The position numbers and the translations under genes are program-made. 14,905 nt of DNA from CAZIFG01 sp964539135 (GTDB lineage: Bacteria > Margulisbacteria > Marinamargulisbacteria > GCA-2716485 > CAZIFG01), in the NCBI GenBank assembly GCA_964539135.1, contig CAZIFG010000028.1, positions 1 to 14,905 of the forward strand, in the 5' to 3' direction. Below the pieces are notes generated by a model. That model had not been told where the DNA came from. It was given only the letters and a program-made list of their open reading frames with translations, and searched no databases. Shown piece by piece: positions 6,044-12,875 of the stretch; positions within the stretch are counted from its first letter, which is position 1; each line of letters starts with the position of its first letter.

Positions 6044-6792
6044 ACGCCCGTTTTTTGATCCCAAATCCAAAGATGTAATCGCGGCGAAAAAGAGTACCCA
6101 TAAAACAAACACCACTGCACCACCTGTGGCGATAGAGCTGTCATCGCAACCGCAGAATCTGCTCCTGGCATTAAAAAAACACGAGAAGCTGGCATTTTAA
6201 ACGGTTGAACAAACACCTCTTGAATGTCTTCAAGATCGGAAGCCTCTGACACAACCCATTTAAAAAAAGCCACTGGACAAAGCAAAAAACGCGCCATAAC
6301 CTCTGGAACAAGCCGAAGAGACAAGGGCATCCCAGAATTTTGAAGTTTAGGACTCACATTCCACTGACTCACACGATCAAAAAGCCCCTCCAAAGGCAAA
6401 ATCGTCCCATTCGTTTCAATTTCAATATAAGGATTAAGTCCCAATCGCGCTGACAAAAGGTCCAAAAAAGCCAATAAGCGATCTTGAGACAGTAAAGGCT
6501 CTCCCCCAGTAATCACCAAATGAGCCCCCGTCTGAAGCTGAGACAACCATCCTTTTTCATCCCAAAAATTCAAAAGAGACTCAAAAGAATACAAAGTTCC
6601 TTTTTGCCACACGTCTAGTGTATCGCAACGCCATGTTGCACCATCATGCAGCCCTGGAGCATTCAAGGCCGAACGCCCACCACACACCAAATTACACCCC
6701 TGAAGCCGCAAAAAAACGGCTCTACATCCGGCAGTAGGGCCTTCCCCTTGAATAGATAAAAACTGTTCACTCACGCGTAAAGCCTCTTTCAT
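6040..6792 (-). CDS. queE: 7-carboxy-7-deazaguanine synthase (radical SAM)
   Basis: QueE converts 6-carboxytetrahydropterin to 7-carboxy-7-deazaguanine in the preQ0/queuosine pathway, in the cytoplasm. Seen here: FLSIQGEGPTAG near the N-terminus (substrate binding), then the cluster cysteines in GCNLVC followed 18 residues later by WRCDT, and ITGGEPLL for SAM binding. In place of the compact CX3CX2C, the spacing is C33-x3-C37-x18-C56, an expanded form of the kind known in some QueE subfamilies. The protein is 250 aa from the ATG at 6792; a GTG three codons earlier (6801) is possible and neither has a strong ribosome binding site. No queC, queD or queF neighbour is present. The gene is divergent from topB. 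Confidence 0.9.
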   Translation of the reverse strand: MKEALRVSEQFLSIQGEGPTAGCRAVFLRLQGCNLVCGGRSALNAPGLHDGATWRCDTLDVWQKGTLYSFESLLNFWDEKGWLSQLQTGAHLVITGGEPLLSQDRLLAFLDLLSARLGLNPYIEIETNGTILPLEGLFDRVSQWNVSPKLQNSGMPLSLRLVPEVMARFLLCPVAFFKWVVSEASDLEDIQEVFVQPFKMPASRVFLMPGADSAVAMTALSPQVVQWCLFYGYSFSPRLHLWIWDQKTGV

Positions 6793-6808
6793 AAGTACCA
6801 CTTTACTA

Positions 6809-6831
6809 GGGACTGTTGCGAAATGTCTACG
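6809..6831 (+). repeat. Dispersed repeat matching the MITE ends
   Basis: GGGACTGTTGCGAAATG and the following bases match the left terminal repeat of the element at 11781-11922 at about 20 of 22 positions. It lies 17 bp before the queE ATG, between the divergent queE and topB genes. It may be a solo element remnant; it now forms part of the queE upstream region. Confidence 0.65.
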
Positions 6832-6863
6832 AATTAAACGTATAAAAATTTAAAAAAAAAGAC

Positions 6864-6869
6864 TATACT
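6864..6869 (+). promoter_or_regulatory. -10-like hexamer immediately before topB
   Basis: TATACT ends 8 bases before the topB ATG, so transcription would start within a few bases of the codon. No good -35 hexamer is visible upstream in the A-rich spacer. A GAGG at 6870-6873 is close to the ATG but may not be transcribed if this is the -10. Confidence 0.4.
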
Positions 6870-6877
6870 GAGGCGTC

Positions 6878-9253
6878 ATGAGATTGATTATTACCGAAAA
6901 GCCCAGTGTCGCCCGAGACATCGCCAAAGTTCTAAAAATTACCACCAAAAAAGGCGGGTATTTTGAAAGCAATGACACCCAAATTTCATGGGCATTTGGC
7001 CATTTAATTCGCCTCAGCGATCCCGATAAATATCATGAATCTTTATCCAAATGGAATAGAGCCGCACTGCCCATCATCCCGGAACACTTTCAAAAAGAAA
7101 TAACGCCTGACAGTGGCGGGGCTGAACAGTTTAACACCATGAAAATCCTACTCAATAACCCAGCCCTCACAGAAGTCATATGCGCAACCGACGCAGGACG
7201 AGAAGGCGAGCTCATTTTTCGATATATTTACGAGATGGCAGGCGCCACGGCCCCCATCAAACGACTGTGGATTTCCTCCCAAACCGACGCAGCCATTAAA
7301 AAAGGATTCGAAAGCCTAAAACCAGGAGAATCCTACATCCCCCTCTTTCATTCCGCGCAATGCAGATCTGAAGCCGATTGGCTCGTGGGCATGAACGCCA
7401 CACGCGCCTACACCATTCAATTTTCCCGTGGAAATGGCGTCATGAGTGTCGGACGTGTCCAAACGCCTGTCTTAAAAATGATCATCGATCGTTACAGAGA
7501 GTTTTTAAATTTTGTGCCGGAAACCTTTTACGAAATTCACCTCACCGTACATCATCCCCTGGGAAATTTTGCTGCAAAATGGGTAAGGGACACAAAAGAC
7601 CGCATTCAAGACGAAAAAGAAGCGCAAGCCATTTTCAAGCACGTTCAAGACCATCCCAACGGAAACATTCAGACCATCATCCAAAAAGAAAAAAAAGAAC
7701 AACATCCCCTACTTTACGATCTCACCGAAATTCAAAAAGAGGCCAATCGAAAGTTTAAATTTTCAGCGGATAAAACCCTCAAAACCATGCAAGCCTTATA
7801 CGAGCAACACAAAGTACTCACCTACCCCCGAACGTCCTCGCGTTATTTATCGACGGATATTCAACCCCAACTACTGCAACTCGTTAAAAATGCGGCCCAA
7901 TTAGGCCCTTATGCCGCCTTTGCACAAGACATTTTAGATAAAAACTTCCAAATCGCCTCCAAAATGATCGACGATAAAAAAGTAACCGATCATCATGCCA
8001 TTATTCCCACAGACAAAACGGCCAATTTAAGCCAACTCTCCGGGGACGAGCGAAAGCTCTTTGATTTGGTCATGAAGCGATTTTTAGCCGCATTTTATCC
8101 CCTCTGTGTTAAAGATCATACCGAAATCATCACAAAATTTGGCACAGAAACCTTTAGATCTACAGGCACCATCATCACACAAGCAGGATGGCGCCAAGTA
8201 TATGGAAACGAAGACGATACCGACTCAGACGATCCAAAAGCCAAACAAAAAGATGGTGAAGTATTACTCCCCAATGTGAAAAAAGGCGATGATGTCACAC
8301 ATAAAAAAGCCAAATTACAATCTGGAAAAACAAAAGCGCCTCAACTTCACACAGAAGCCAGTCTATTAGCCAATATGGAAACAGCTGGCAAACAAATTGA
8401 CGACGACACCTTAAGACAAGCTATGAAAGAGTGTGGACTGGGAACACCTGCCACAAGAGCGGCTATTTTAGAGCGTCTATTATCCGTTAAATATGCCAAA
8501 AGAGAAAAGAATAAATTCATTCCAACAGAGAAAGGAATTTTCTTGATTGACAACATTAAAAATGAAGCGTTACTATCACCAGAGCTCACTGGACTATGGG
8601 AAAAAAAGCTCAATGAAATAGCGCAAGGGCACTACCAAAGGGAGACATATATGAACGAAATTAAAGAGTTTACACAAGACGTGATCGAAAGTGTGTTCAG
8701 TGATAAATCAGACTATACCAAAAGCAGTATCGGAACCTGCCCCAAATGCAATAGCGGTAATGTGGTCAATAACCCAAAATCCTTTTCATGTTCCAATTGG
8801 AAAGATCAGCAATGTGACTTTGTCATTTGGAAACAAATGGCCGGAAAAGAAATCAGTGAAGAGATAGCCATAACCCTTTTAGAGCATGGCAAAACAGATG
8901 TCATTGAAGGCTTCAAAAACAAAGAAGGCAAACCGTTTAATGCCTGCCTCACACTTACCGAATACAAAGTCAGCTTTAACTTTGACATGCCCCCACTGGC
9001 AGAATGTCCTGTATGCGGAAAAGGCATTGTAGAAACTGCCAAAGCCTATTCCTGCTCAGGATGGAGAGAAACAGGCTGTAAAGTTGCCATATGGAAGGAA
9101 ATGGCACAGCGAAAAATCACAAAAGAAGAAGCCTTACAACTCATCCAAGACAAGCAAATTGGCCCACTGGAAGGATTTGTCAGTCGTGCAGGGTCCACAT
9201 TTAGCGCGGCACTAAAATTAGAGGGAGACAAAGTTAGTTTTGTATTTGAATAA
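6878..9253 (+). CDS. topB: DNA topoisomerase III, type IA
   Basis: This 791-aa type IA topoisomerase cuts one DNA strand through a 5'-phosphotyrosine and decatenates or relaxes DNA. The N-terminal Toprim domain shows LIITEKPSVARDIAKVL (E7) and ATDAGREGELI (D105, E109, E111). SRSEADWLVGMNATRAYT-like and VGRVQTPVL blocks follow, and the catalytic tyrosine is Y316 in LTYPRTSSRYLS. GLGTPATRAAILERL lies in the central region. Two C-terminal repeats, about residues 625-710 and 711-791, each have a CPxC zinc-ribbon half, a later CS.W...C segment and an I(V)WK(Q/E)MA block, as in topoisomerase C-terminal repeat modules. A downstream gene starts directly after its stop, suggesting co-transcription. 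The length is full. Confidence 0.95.
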   Translation: MRLIITEKPSVARDIAKVLKITTKKGGYFESNDTQISWAFGHLIRLSDPDKYHESLSKWNRAALPIIPEHFQKEITPDSGGAEQFNTMKILLNNPALTEVICATDAGREGELIFRYIYEMAGATAPIKRLWISSQTDAAIKKGFESLKPGESYIPLFHSAQCRSEADWLVGMNATRAYTIQFSRGNGVMSVGRVQTPVLKMIIDRYREFLNFVPETFYEIHLTVHHPLGNFAAKWVRDTKDRIQDEKEAQAIFKHVQDHPNGNIQTIIQKEKKEQHPLLYDLTEIQKEANRKFKFSADKTLKTMQALYEQHKVLTYPRTSSRYLSTDIQPQLLQLVKNAAQLGPYAAFAQDILDKNFQIASKMIDDKKVTDHHAIIPTDKTANLSQLSGDERKLFDLVMKRFLAAFYPLCVKDHTEIITKFGTETFRSTGTIITQAGWRQVYGNEDDTDSDDPKAKQKDGEVLLPNVKKGDDVTHKKAKLQSGKTKAPQLHTEASLLANMETAGKQIDDDTLRQAMKECGLGTPATRAAILERLLSVKYAKREKNKFIPTEKGIFLIDNIKNEALLSPELTGLWEKKLNEIAQGHYQRETYMNEIKEFTQDVIESVFSDKSDYTKSSIGTCPKCNSGNVVNNPKSFSCSNWKDQQCDFVIWKQMAGKEISEEIAITLLEHGKTDVIEGFKNKEGKPFNACLTLTEYKVSFNFDMPPLAECPVCGKGIVETAKAYSCSGWRETGCKVAIWKEMAQRKITKEEALQLIQDKQIGPLEGFVSRAGSTFSAALKLEGDKVSFVFE

Positions 9254-9739
9254 ATGAAAAAAGGATCAATTGTTGGACTCATTCTTATTTTAATAGGTAC
9301 CTTTGTTCTATTTAAGGGCATATCTGGGCCTGCAACATTCAATACGCAAGACCATCATTATTTTGAACAGTCCAACGATGCCATATGGTCCAAATTAGTT
9401 CAAAAAGATGGCACCTTTTTATCTCACGCGAAAAACAAAAAAATACTTAAAACAGGCCCTTCCGAAACAGAATGGACAGAAATCAGCGATAAAAACATTA
9501 CCTACCACTATAAATTGACACAAATGTCTGAAGAAAAAACACTGCGTTTAACCCTCTTAGAAAGCAGCATCGGATTATATGGAACATGGATCATTCAATT
9601 AACGCCCAAAAAAGAAGGCACAAAAGTAAGCATTATTGAATCCAGCACCATCCAAAAAAAATGGGTACGCATCATGATGAACATGAGTGGCAGAAAAACA
9701 ATGATCACCGCCATTTACAAACAACTAGAACCCGAGTAA
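9254..9739 (+). CDS. Membrane-anchored SRPBCC-like protein
   Basis: This 161-aa protein has one N-terminal hydrophobic segment (residues about 5-24, SIVGLILILIGTFVLFKG) that would act as an uncleaved anchor. The rest resembles a polyketide cyclase/START-type SRPBCC domain: a helical start (NDAIWSKLVQ), beta hairpins (TYHYKLTQM, LRLTLLES), GTWIIQLTPKKEGTKVSIIES as the characteristic strand-turn-strand, and a C-terminal helix. The ATG follows the topB TAA with no gap, so translation is probably coupled. The ligand is unknown, and the link with topoisomerase is only positional. Confidence 0.7.
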   Translation: MKKGSIVGLILILIGTFVLFKGISGPATFNTQDHHYFEQSNDAIWSKLVQKDGTFLSHAKNKKILKTGPSETEWTEISDKNITYHYKLTQMSEEKTLRLTLLESSIGLYGTWIIQLTPKKEGTKVSIIESSTIQKKWVRIMMNMSGRKTMITAIYKQLEPE

Positions 9740-9818
9740 ACTAACCCAAATCATTCTGGGACCGTTGCGATGGCCCGAACAGGCGTTTCAAAACAGCCCC
9801 TTCTATCTAGGATACCTC

Positions 9819-11120
9819 ATGAATACCATAAATACCAAAATCCTTTCTGGATACAGGAAAACAATACCACATCCCCATTATAACATCATACGAAGGCTTC
9901 AAGATCGAGCCATTACAGGACGCCCCTTGCGCCATCTTCCATTTATTCGATTTGAAAGTGCCACACAAATAATACTAGAAAGCGCCGCCAGTCGTCTTGG
10001 ACTCCACACGCATCTACTGCGTTCCAACGGAAAAATGCCCCTCTATTTAGGAACAAATCAGATTTACGCAGTCTATTCTGCAGGCGCCACAGGCAATCAA
10101 AGATATCATCTCATATCCTGGGATACGGATAAAAGCCATGATACATACGGAAATATAATCCAGGCTCAGATATTCGAACAACAGGCAGCCAATCTTAAAG
10201 TTCACCATAATCGCGATACCCTATTTATCACACGGACCCATCAGTTTAGGACAGAAACCCTCGCCATACCTAAAGCAAACTTCAAACTCAAAAAACCCCA
10301 ATTAATACCAGCCAACACCCAAGTAACACCTGAAGGCTATCACTTAAAAATGAATGGACTCAGAATAGAAATAACACACATGCAAACACAAAAAAAACAA
10401 GACTGTTTGTTAAGAGCCCCGCTGACATTAGATGTTCAAGAAATAAAAGTACTAACCCCTAGTTTACTATACATCGGAGATAGCACCCCCCCGTATTTTT
10501 TAGATTGCTCTCAACCTGAAGAAATCGTCAAAAACACCTTAATCCCCTTGAATAAAGAAGCAAAAGAAGAAATAGTAGATGTCATTCCCCTCGATAAAAA
10601 TCAAGCCATTATCATCACAGATACACGTTTGTTACAGGGGGTTTTCAGAAAAAAAAGCCATGATCCAAGCGCCACATGGGAATGGGTCATAACGGCACAA
10701 CTTGAAATAGAAAAAAACAGCATGCCCATTGCAAAAAGCCCAGATAAAGTCAAAATCAATGAGGAAATGGTGAGTATCCGAGGCATAGACAAAGGATGGA
10801 TTTACAACACAATAAGCCACAAACTTGAAGAAGTTGGTCCTATTTACGAACGATGTAGACTAAGAGATGACAAGGTATCCTGTACATGCGCCATCAAAAG
10901 TGTCGAGGCCTTAGACAACAACACCATCATAGGAAGTGCTACAGATACAACGCCAGAAGGATCCCTATACACCGTATTTATATATCAACACCATAACGAC
11001 ACACTCAAAATCATCGATAGTGCCTACTTTCCCGTATTCTCAGCCCCCATTCGTATCAATGAATCTGAGATTGCCTACGGAAAAGATACAAAGGTTATTC
11101 TGATTCAATTTTCTCTGTAG
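9819..11120 (+). CDS. Unrecognised 433-aa protein, beta-rich
   Basis: No family recognised. The chosen ATG at 9819 has AGGAT at 9809-9813; an in-frame TTG at 9765 would add 18 residues (start RWPEQAFQ) with weaker support. The first 60 residues are basic and rich in R and H. The remainder is a run of short beta-like strands with turns, for example QIYAVYSAG, DTLFITRTH, AIIITDTRLLQGVF, GWIYNTISHKLEEVG and TIIGSATDTTPEGSLYTVFIY. The spacing is reminiscent of a beta-propeller, but I cannot identify blade motifs. Four cysteines cluster near the end (YERCRLR, VSCTCAI). No signal peptide or membrane segment is evident. Its last 26 bases overlap the end of the convergent TPR gene. Confidence 0.7.
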   Translation: MNTINTKILSGYRKTIPHPHYNIIRRLQDRAITGRPLRHLPFIRFESATQIILESAASRLGLHTHLLRSNGKMPLYLGTNQIYAVYSAGATGNQRYHLISWDTDKSHDTYGNIIQAQIFEQQAANLKVHHNRDTLFITRTHQFRTETLAIPKANFKLKKPQLIPANTQVTPEGYHLKMNGLRIEITHMQTQKKQDCLLRAPLTLDVQEIKVLTPSLLYIGDSTPPYFLDCSQPEEIVKNTLIPLNKEAKEEIVDVIPLDKNQAIIITDTRLLQGVFRKKSHDPSATWEWVITAQLEIEKNSMPIAKSPDKVKINEEMVSIRGIDKGWIYNTISHKLEEVGPIYERCRLRDDKVSCTCAIKSVEALDNNTIIGSATDTTPEGSLYTVFIYQHHNDTLKIIDSAYFPVFSAPIRINESEIAYGKDTKVILIQFSL

Positions 11121-11637
11121 CAGAAAAAGAGGCCTGTCGCAAAATAATCGCCTTTAATTTTTGAGCAATCACCGAAACCCGATAATCTGAGGCGCCACAA
11201 GCCACCGTCATCAAAGAAAGCGCCTGTTCATAATACGAAATAGCTGGCTCAAATTTAAACAATTGATCTAAAAAATCCCCTAACGCAAAATACGCTGTTG
11301 CCAGCTCCTCACTGGGTGTATCTAAGGGAAAGAGACTCAAACTCAACGCTAAGGCTTTTTGATAATAAACACCAGTTTCTTTATGGTTGCCCAACCCTCT
11401 ATACAAATGCCCCAATTCCAAACAGGTTTCACGACATCGCAACTGAGAGTCTCTATCCGAATGATCCTTCAAAAGAGATAAGACCGACAAATAGCAATCA
11501 ATGGCCTTTTGATCTCTATCTTCAGCTTGCCAGGCATCTGCAAGCTCAGAATAAAGCCGACACCGTTCCTCCACATCTTTATCAGGTGGAAGCGACTCAA
11601 GTTGAGCTAAAAGAGATGTGATTAAAGGTGTCATCAC
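11095..11637 (-). CDS. TPR-repeat protein, 180 aa
   Basis: Helical repeat protein with about three tetratricopeptide units: residues 27-56 (YSELADAWQAEDRDQKAIDCYLSVL), 69-98 (LELGHLYRGLGNHKETGVYYQKAL) and 112-143 (ATAYFALGDFLDQLFKFEPAISYYEQAL). Such units bind partner proteins. There is no signal peptide, so it is probably cytoplasmic. The start has two adjacent ATG codons (11637, 11634) and no clear ribosome binding site, so it is less certain. Its 3' end overlaps the convergent 433-aa gene by 26 bp. The partner is unknown. Confidence 0.8.
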   Translation of the reverse strand: MMTPLITSLLAQLESLPPDKDVEERCRLYSELADAWQAEDRDQKAIDCYLSVLSLLKDHSDRDSQLRCRETCLELGHLYRGLGNHKETGVYYQKALALSLSLFPLDTPSEELATAYFALGDFLDQLFKFEPAISYYEQALSLMTVACGASDYRVSVIAQKLKAIILRQASFSATEKIESE

Positions 11638-11775
11638 ATGCCATCATGAAAGATTTTTAGTAAATTGTAAATAAAAGAAAATAATTCTTGTTTTTTAAAA
11701 TTTTAATGTTAATCTTAAAGTTCCAAGGCATGTGGAGACATCCCCTTATTTATAACAAATGGGTCCATTACATGG
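11638..11775. other. AT-rich intergenic region upstream of the TPR gene
   Basis: No gene. It should hold the TPR promoter on the minus strand. It includes a 25-bp motif at 11702-11726 that recurs upstream of ilvB. Confidence 0.6.
11702..11726 (-). promoter_or_regulatory. Upstream motif shared with ilvB, copy 1
   Basis: Minus strand TTGGAACTTTAAGATTAACA and following bases match the ilvB-upstream copy at 14745-14769 at 22 of 25 positions, in the same orientation relative to the downstream gene. It could be a promoter or a common regulator site. Confidence 0.4.
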
Positions 11776-11780
11776 ATAAT

Positions 11781-11922
11781 TGGACTGTTTCGAAATGCCT
11801 ACGTTTGGATCATATGCAAGGCATTCCGAGTCCGAAAGTCCGGAGTTTATAGATAATAAATGAGGACTTGAGGACGAGGATAACACAGCAGATGGCCAAA
11901 ATAGGCATTTTGCAACAGTCCA
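11781..11922. mobile_element. MITE-like 142-bp element
   Basis: Terminal inverted repeats of about 28 bp (TGGACTGTTTCGAAATGCC on the left, TGGACTGTTGCAAAATGCC on the right in reverse complement) bound a non-coding interior. ATAAT lies directly outside both ends (11776-11780 and 11923-11927), consistent with a 5-bp target duplication, though the flanks are AT-rich. The CTGTTGCAAAA core resembles ends of several known IS families, so a full-length parent may exist elsewhere in the genome. It lies just upstream of the promoter of the 123-aa gene. Confidence 0.7.
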
Positions 11923-11938
11923 ATAATCGCGTCCCAGA

Positions 11939-11967
11939 TAGACAGTAAAGACGGGTATCAGTATACT
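11939..11967 (+). promoter_or_regulatory. Sigma70-type promoter of the 123-aa gene
   Basis: TAGACA (11939-11944), 17-bp spacer, TATACT (11962-11967). A start near 11974 would give a leader of about 44 bases that includes the AAAGGAG ribosome binding site. The -35 begins 16 bp after the MITE end. Confidence 0.7.
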
Positions 11968-11994
11968 AAGGGGAGTATACGATCCGTTTGGATC
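11961..11994. promoter_or_regulatory. Two consecutive palindromes over the promoter start: possible operator
   Basis: GTATACT (11961-11967) and AGTATAC (11974-11980) are perfect arms around AAGGGG. Directly after, GATCC and GGATC (11981-11994) flank GTTT. The first palindrome covers the -10 and the start point, a usual place for a repressor site. Confidence 0.5.
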
Positions 11995-12017
11995 GACAAC
12001 ACAAAGGAGCCAACCCC

Positions 12018-12389
12018 ATGTCGCACACACAGTATGAACTACACGTAGAAAATGGCCAGATTATATCCAGAACCGGTTCTTTTTTTAAAGCATCCCCCTT
12101 TGAAATCGAAATGGGAAACGCCCGCATTCACTGCGAATTCAAACGAAACGCCCATCATCATGTGGTCTATGTAATCAGTGAAAACGGACAAACATTAGTA
12201 GAGCTCGAGCATCCAGATTACACGCCCAATTGCGAGCCTCAAAACATCAATGCCATCATAAAACCATCCAACGCCGAAGGGCAAGCCATTGTAGAAGCCT
12301 TTATTCAATTGGGAATCTCCAAGGGAAAAGCGTTTTTAAGTTTACCGCATCAGGCTACTTATAAAGTCACGCAAAAAGCGTGGGTTTAG
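12018..12389 (+). CDS. Unrecognised 123-aa protein
   Basis: No family recognised. The ATG at 12018 has AAAGGAG at 12003-12009; an upstream in-frame TTG at 11988 lies before this site and is unlikely. The protein is soluble-looking, with beta-like strands in the first half (YELHVENGQIISR, ARIHCEFKRN, HHVVYVISENGQTLVELEH) and a C-terminal helix plus tail (EGQAIVEAFIQLGISKGKAFL). It has no signal peptide. It has its own promoter with a palindrome over the start point, suggesting regulated single-gene expression. Its stop shares four bases with the convergent ilvN stop. Confidence 0.75.
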   Translation: MSHTQYELHVENGQIISRTGSFFKASPFEIEMGNARIHCEFKRNAHHHVVYVISENGQTLVELEHPDYTPNCEPQNINAIIKPSNAEGQAIVEAFIQLGISKGKAFLSLPHQATYKVTQKAWV

Positions 12390-12874
12390 ACACCTCGAGA
12401 CGTCACAACCTTTCCTGTTCGAACCAGTTCTAAGAGTCCATATCCACGGCACATTTCCACAAAGGTATCCAAACGCTCAGAGGATCCTGTGACTTGAACC
12501 ACCACTGCACCCTGTGTTAAGTCACAGGTTTGGCCTTCAAAATGTTGAATCACTTGCAACACTTCCGATCGATTTTCATCCGTTAATTTCACTTTAAGAA
12601 GGGCCAATTCCCGTTCTACAACGCCTTGAGCGTCATATTCTTTCGCCTCTAAAACATCGATGAGTTTATTCAATTGCTTAATAATTTGATCTAAAGCAAC
12701 TTTTTCGCCACAGGCTGTAATGGTCATGCGCGAATATTTGCCATCTAAAGCTGGCGACACCACCAAGGAATCAATATTATAGCCACGGCGCGCAAAAACA
12801 GTTGCAATCCGAGATAAAACGCCAGGGGCATTACTCACTAAAACACTAATGGTATGACTCGGTGTGATATTCAT
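12386..12874 (-). CDS. ilvN: Acetolactate synthase small (regulatory) subunit
   Basis: This 162-aa regulatory subunit of acetohydroxyacid synthase activates the large subunit and usually confers valine feedback inhibition. The N-terminal ACT domain is clear (HTISVLVSNAPGVLSRIATVFARRGYNIDSLVV, residues about 7-40, to about 75). The C-terminal domain follows (ERELALLKVKL, GAVVVQVTG, then GLLELVRTGKV). The length fits the IlvH/IlvN family (about 160 aa). The ATG at 12874 is one base after the ilvB stop, with GGGAG upstream; an in-frame ATG at 12901 lies inside ilvB and adds residues not typical of the family. It forms an operon with ilvB; no ilvC follows. Confidence 0.95.
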   Translation of the reverse strand: MNITPSHTISVLVSNAPGVLSRIATVFARRGYNIDSLVVSPALDGKYSRMTITACGEKVALDQIIKQLNKLIDVLEAKEYDAQGVVERELALLKVKLTDENRSEVLQVIQHFEGQTCDLTQGAVVVQVTGSSERLDTFVEMCRGYGLLELVRTGKVVTSRGV

Positions 12875-12875
12875 A

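Noticed and set aside
9765..9818. TTG start for the 433-aa gene
   Set aside because: It overlaps the dispersed repeat-like sequence and has weaker initiation signals than the ATG at 9819.
11746..12030. 94-codon minus-strand frame across the MITE
   Set aside because: It covers the MITE and the promoter of the 123-aa gene; no ribosome binding site or recognisable protein features.
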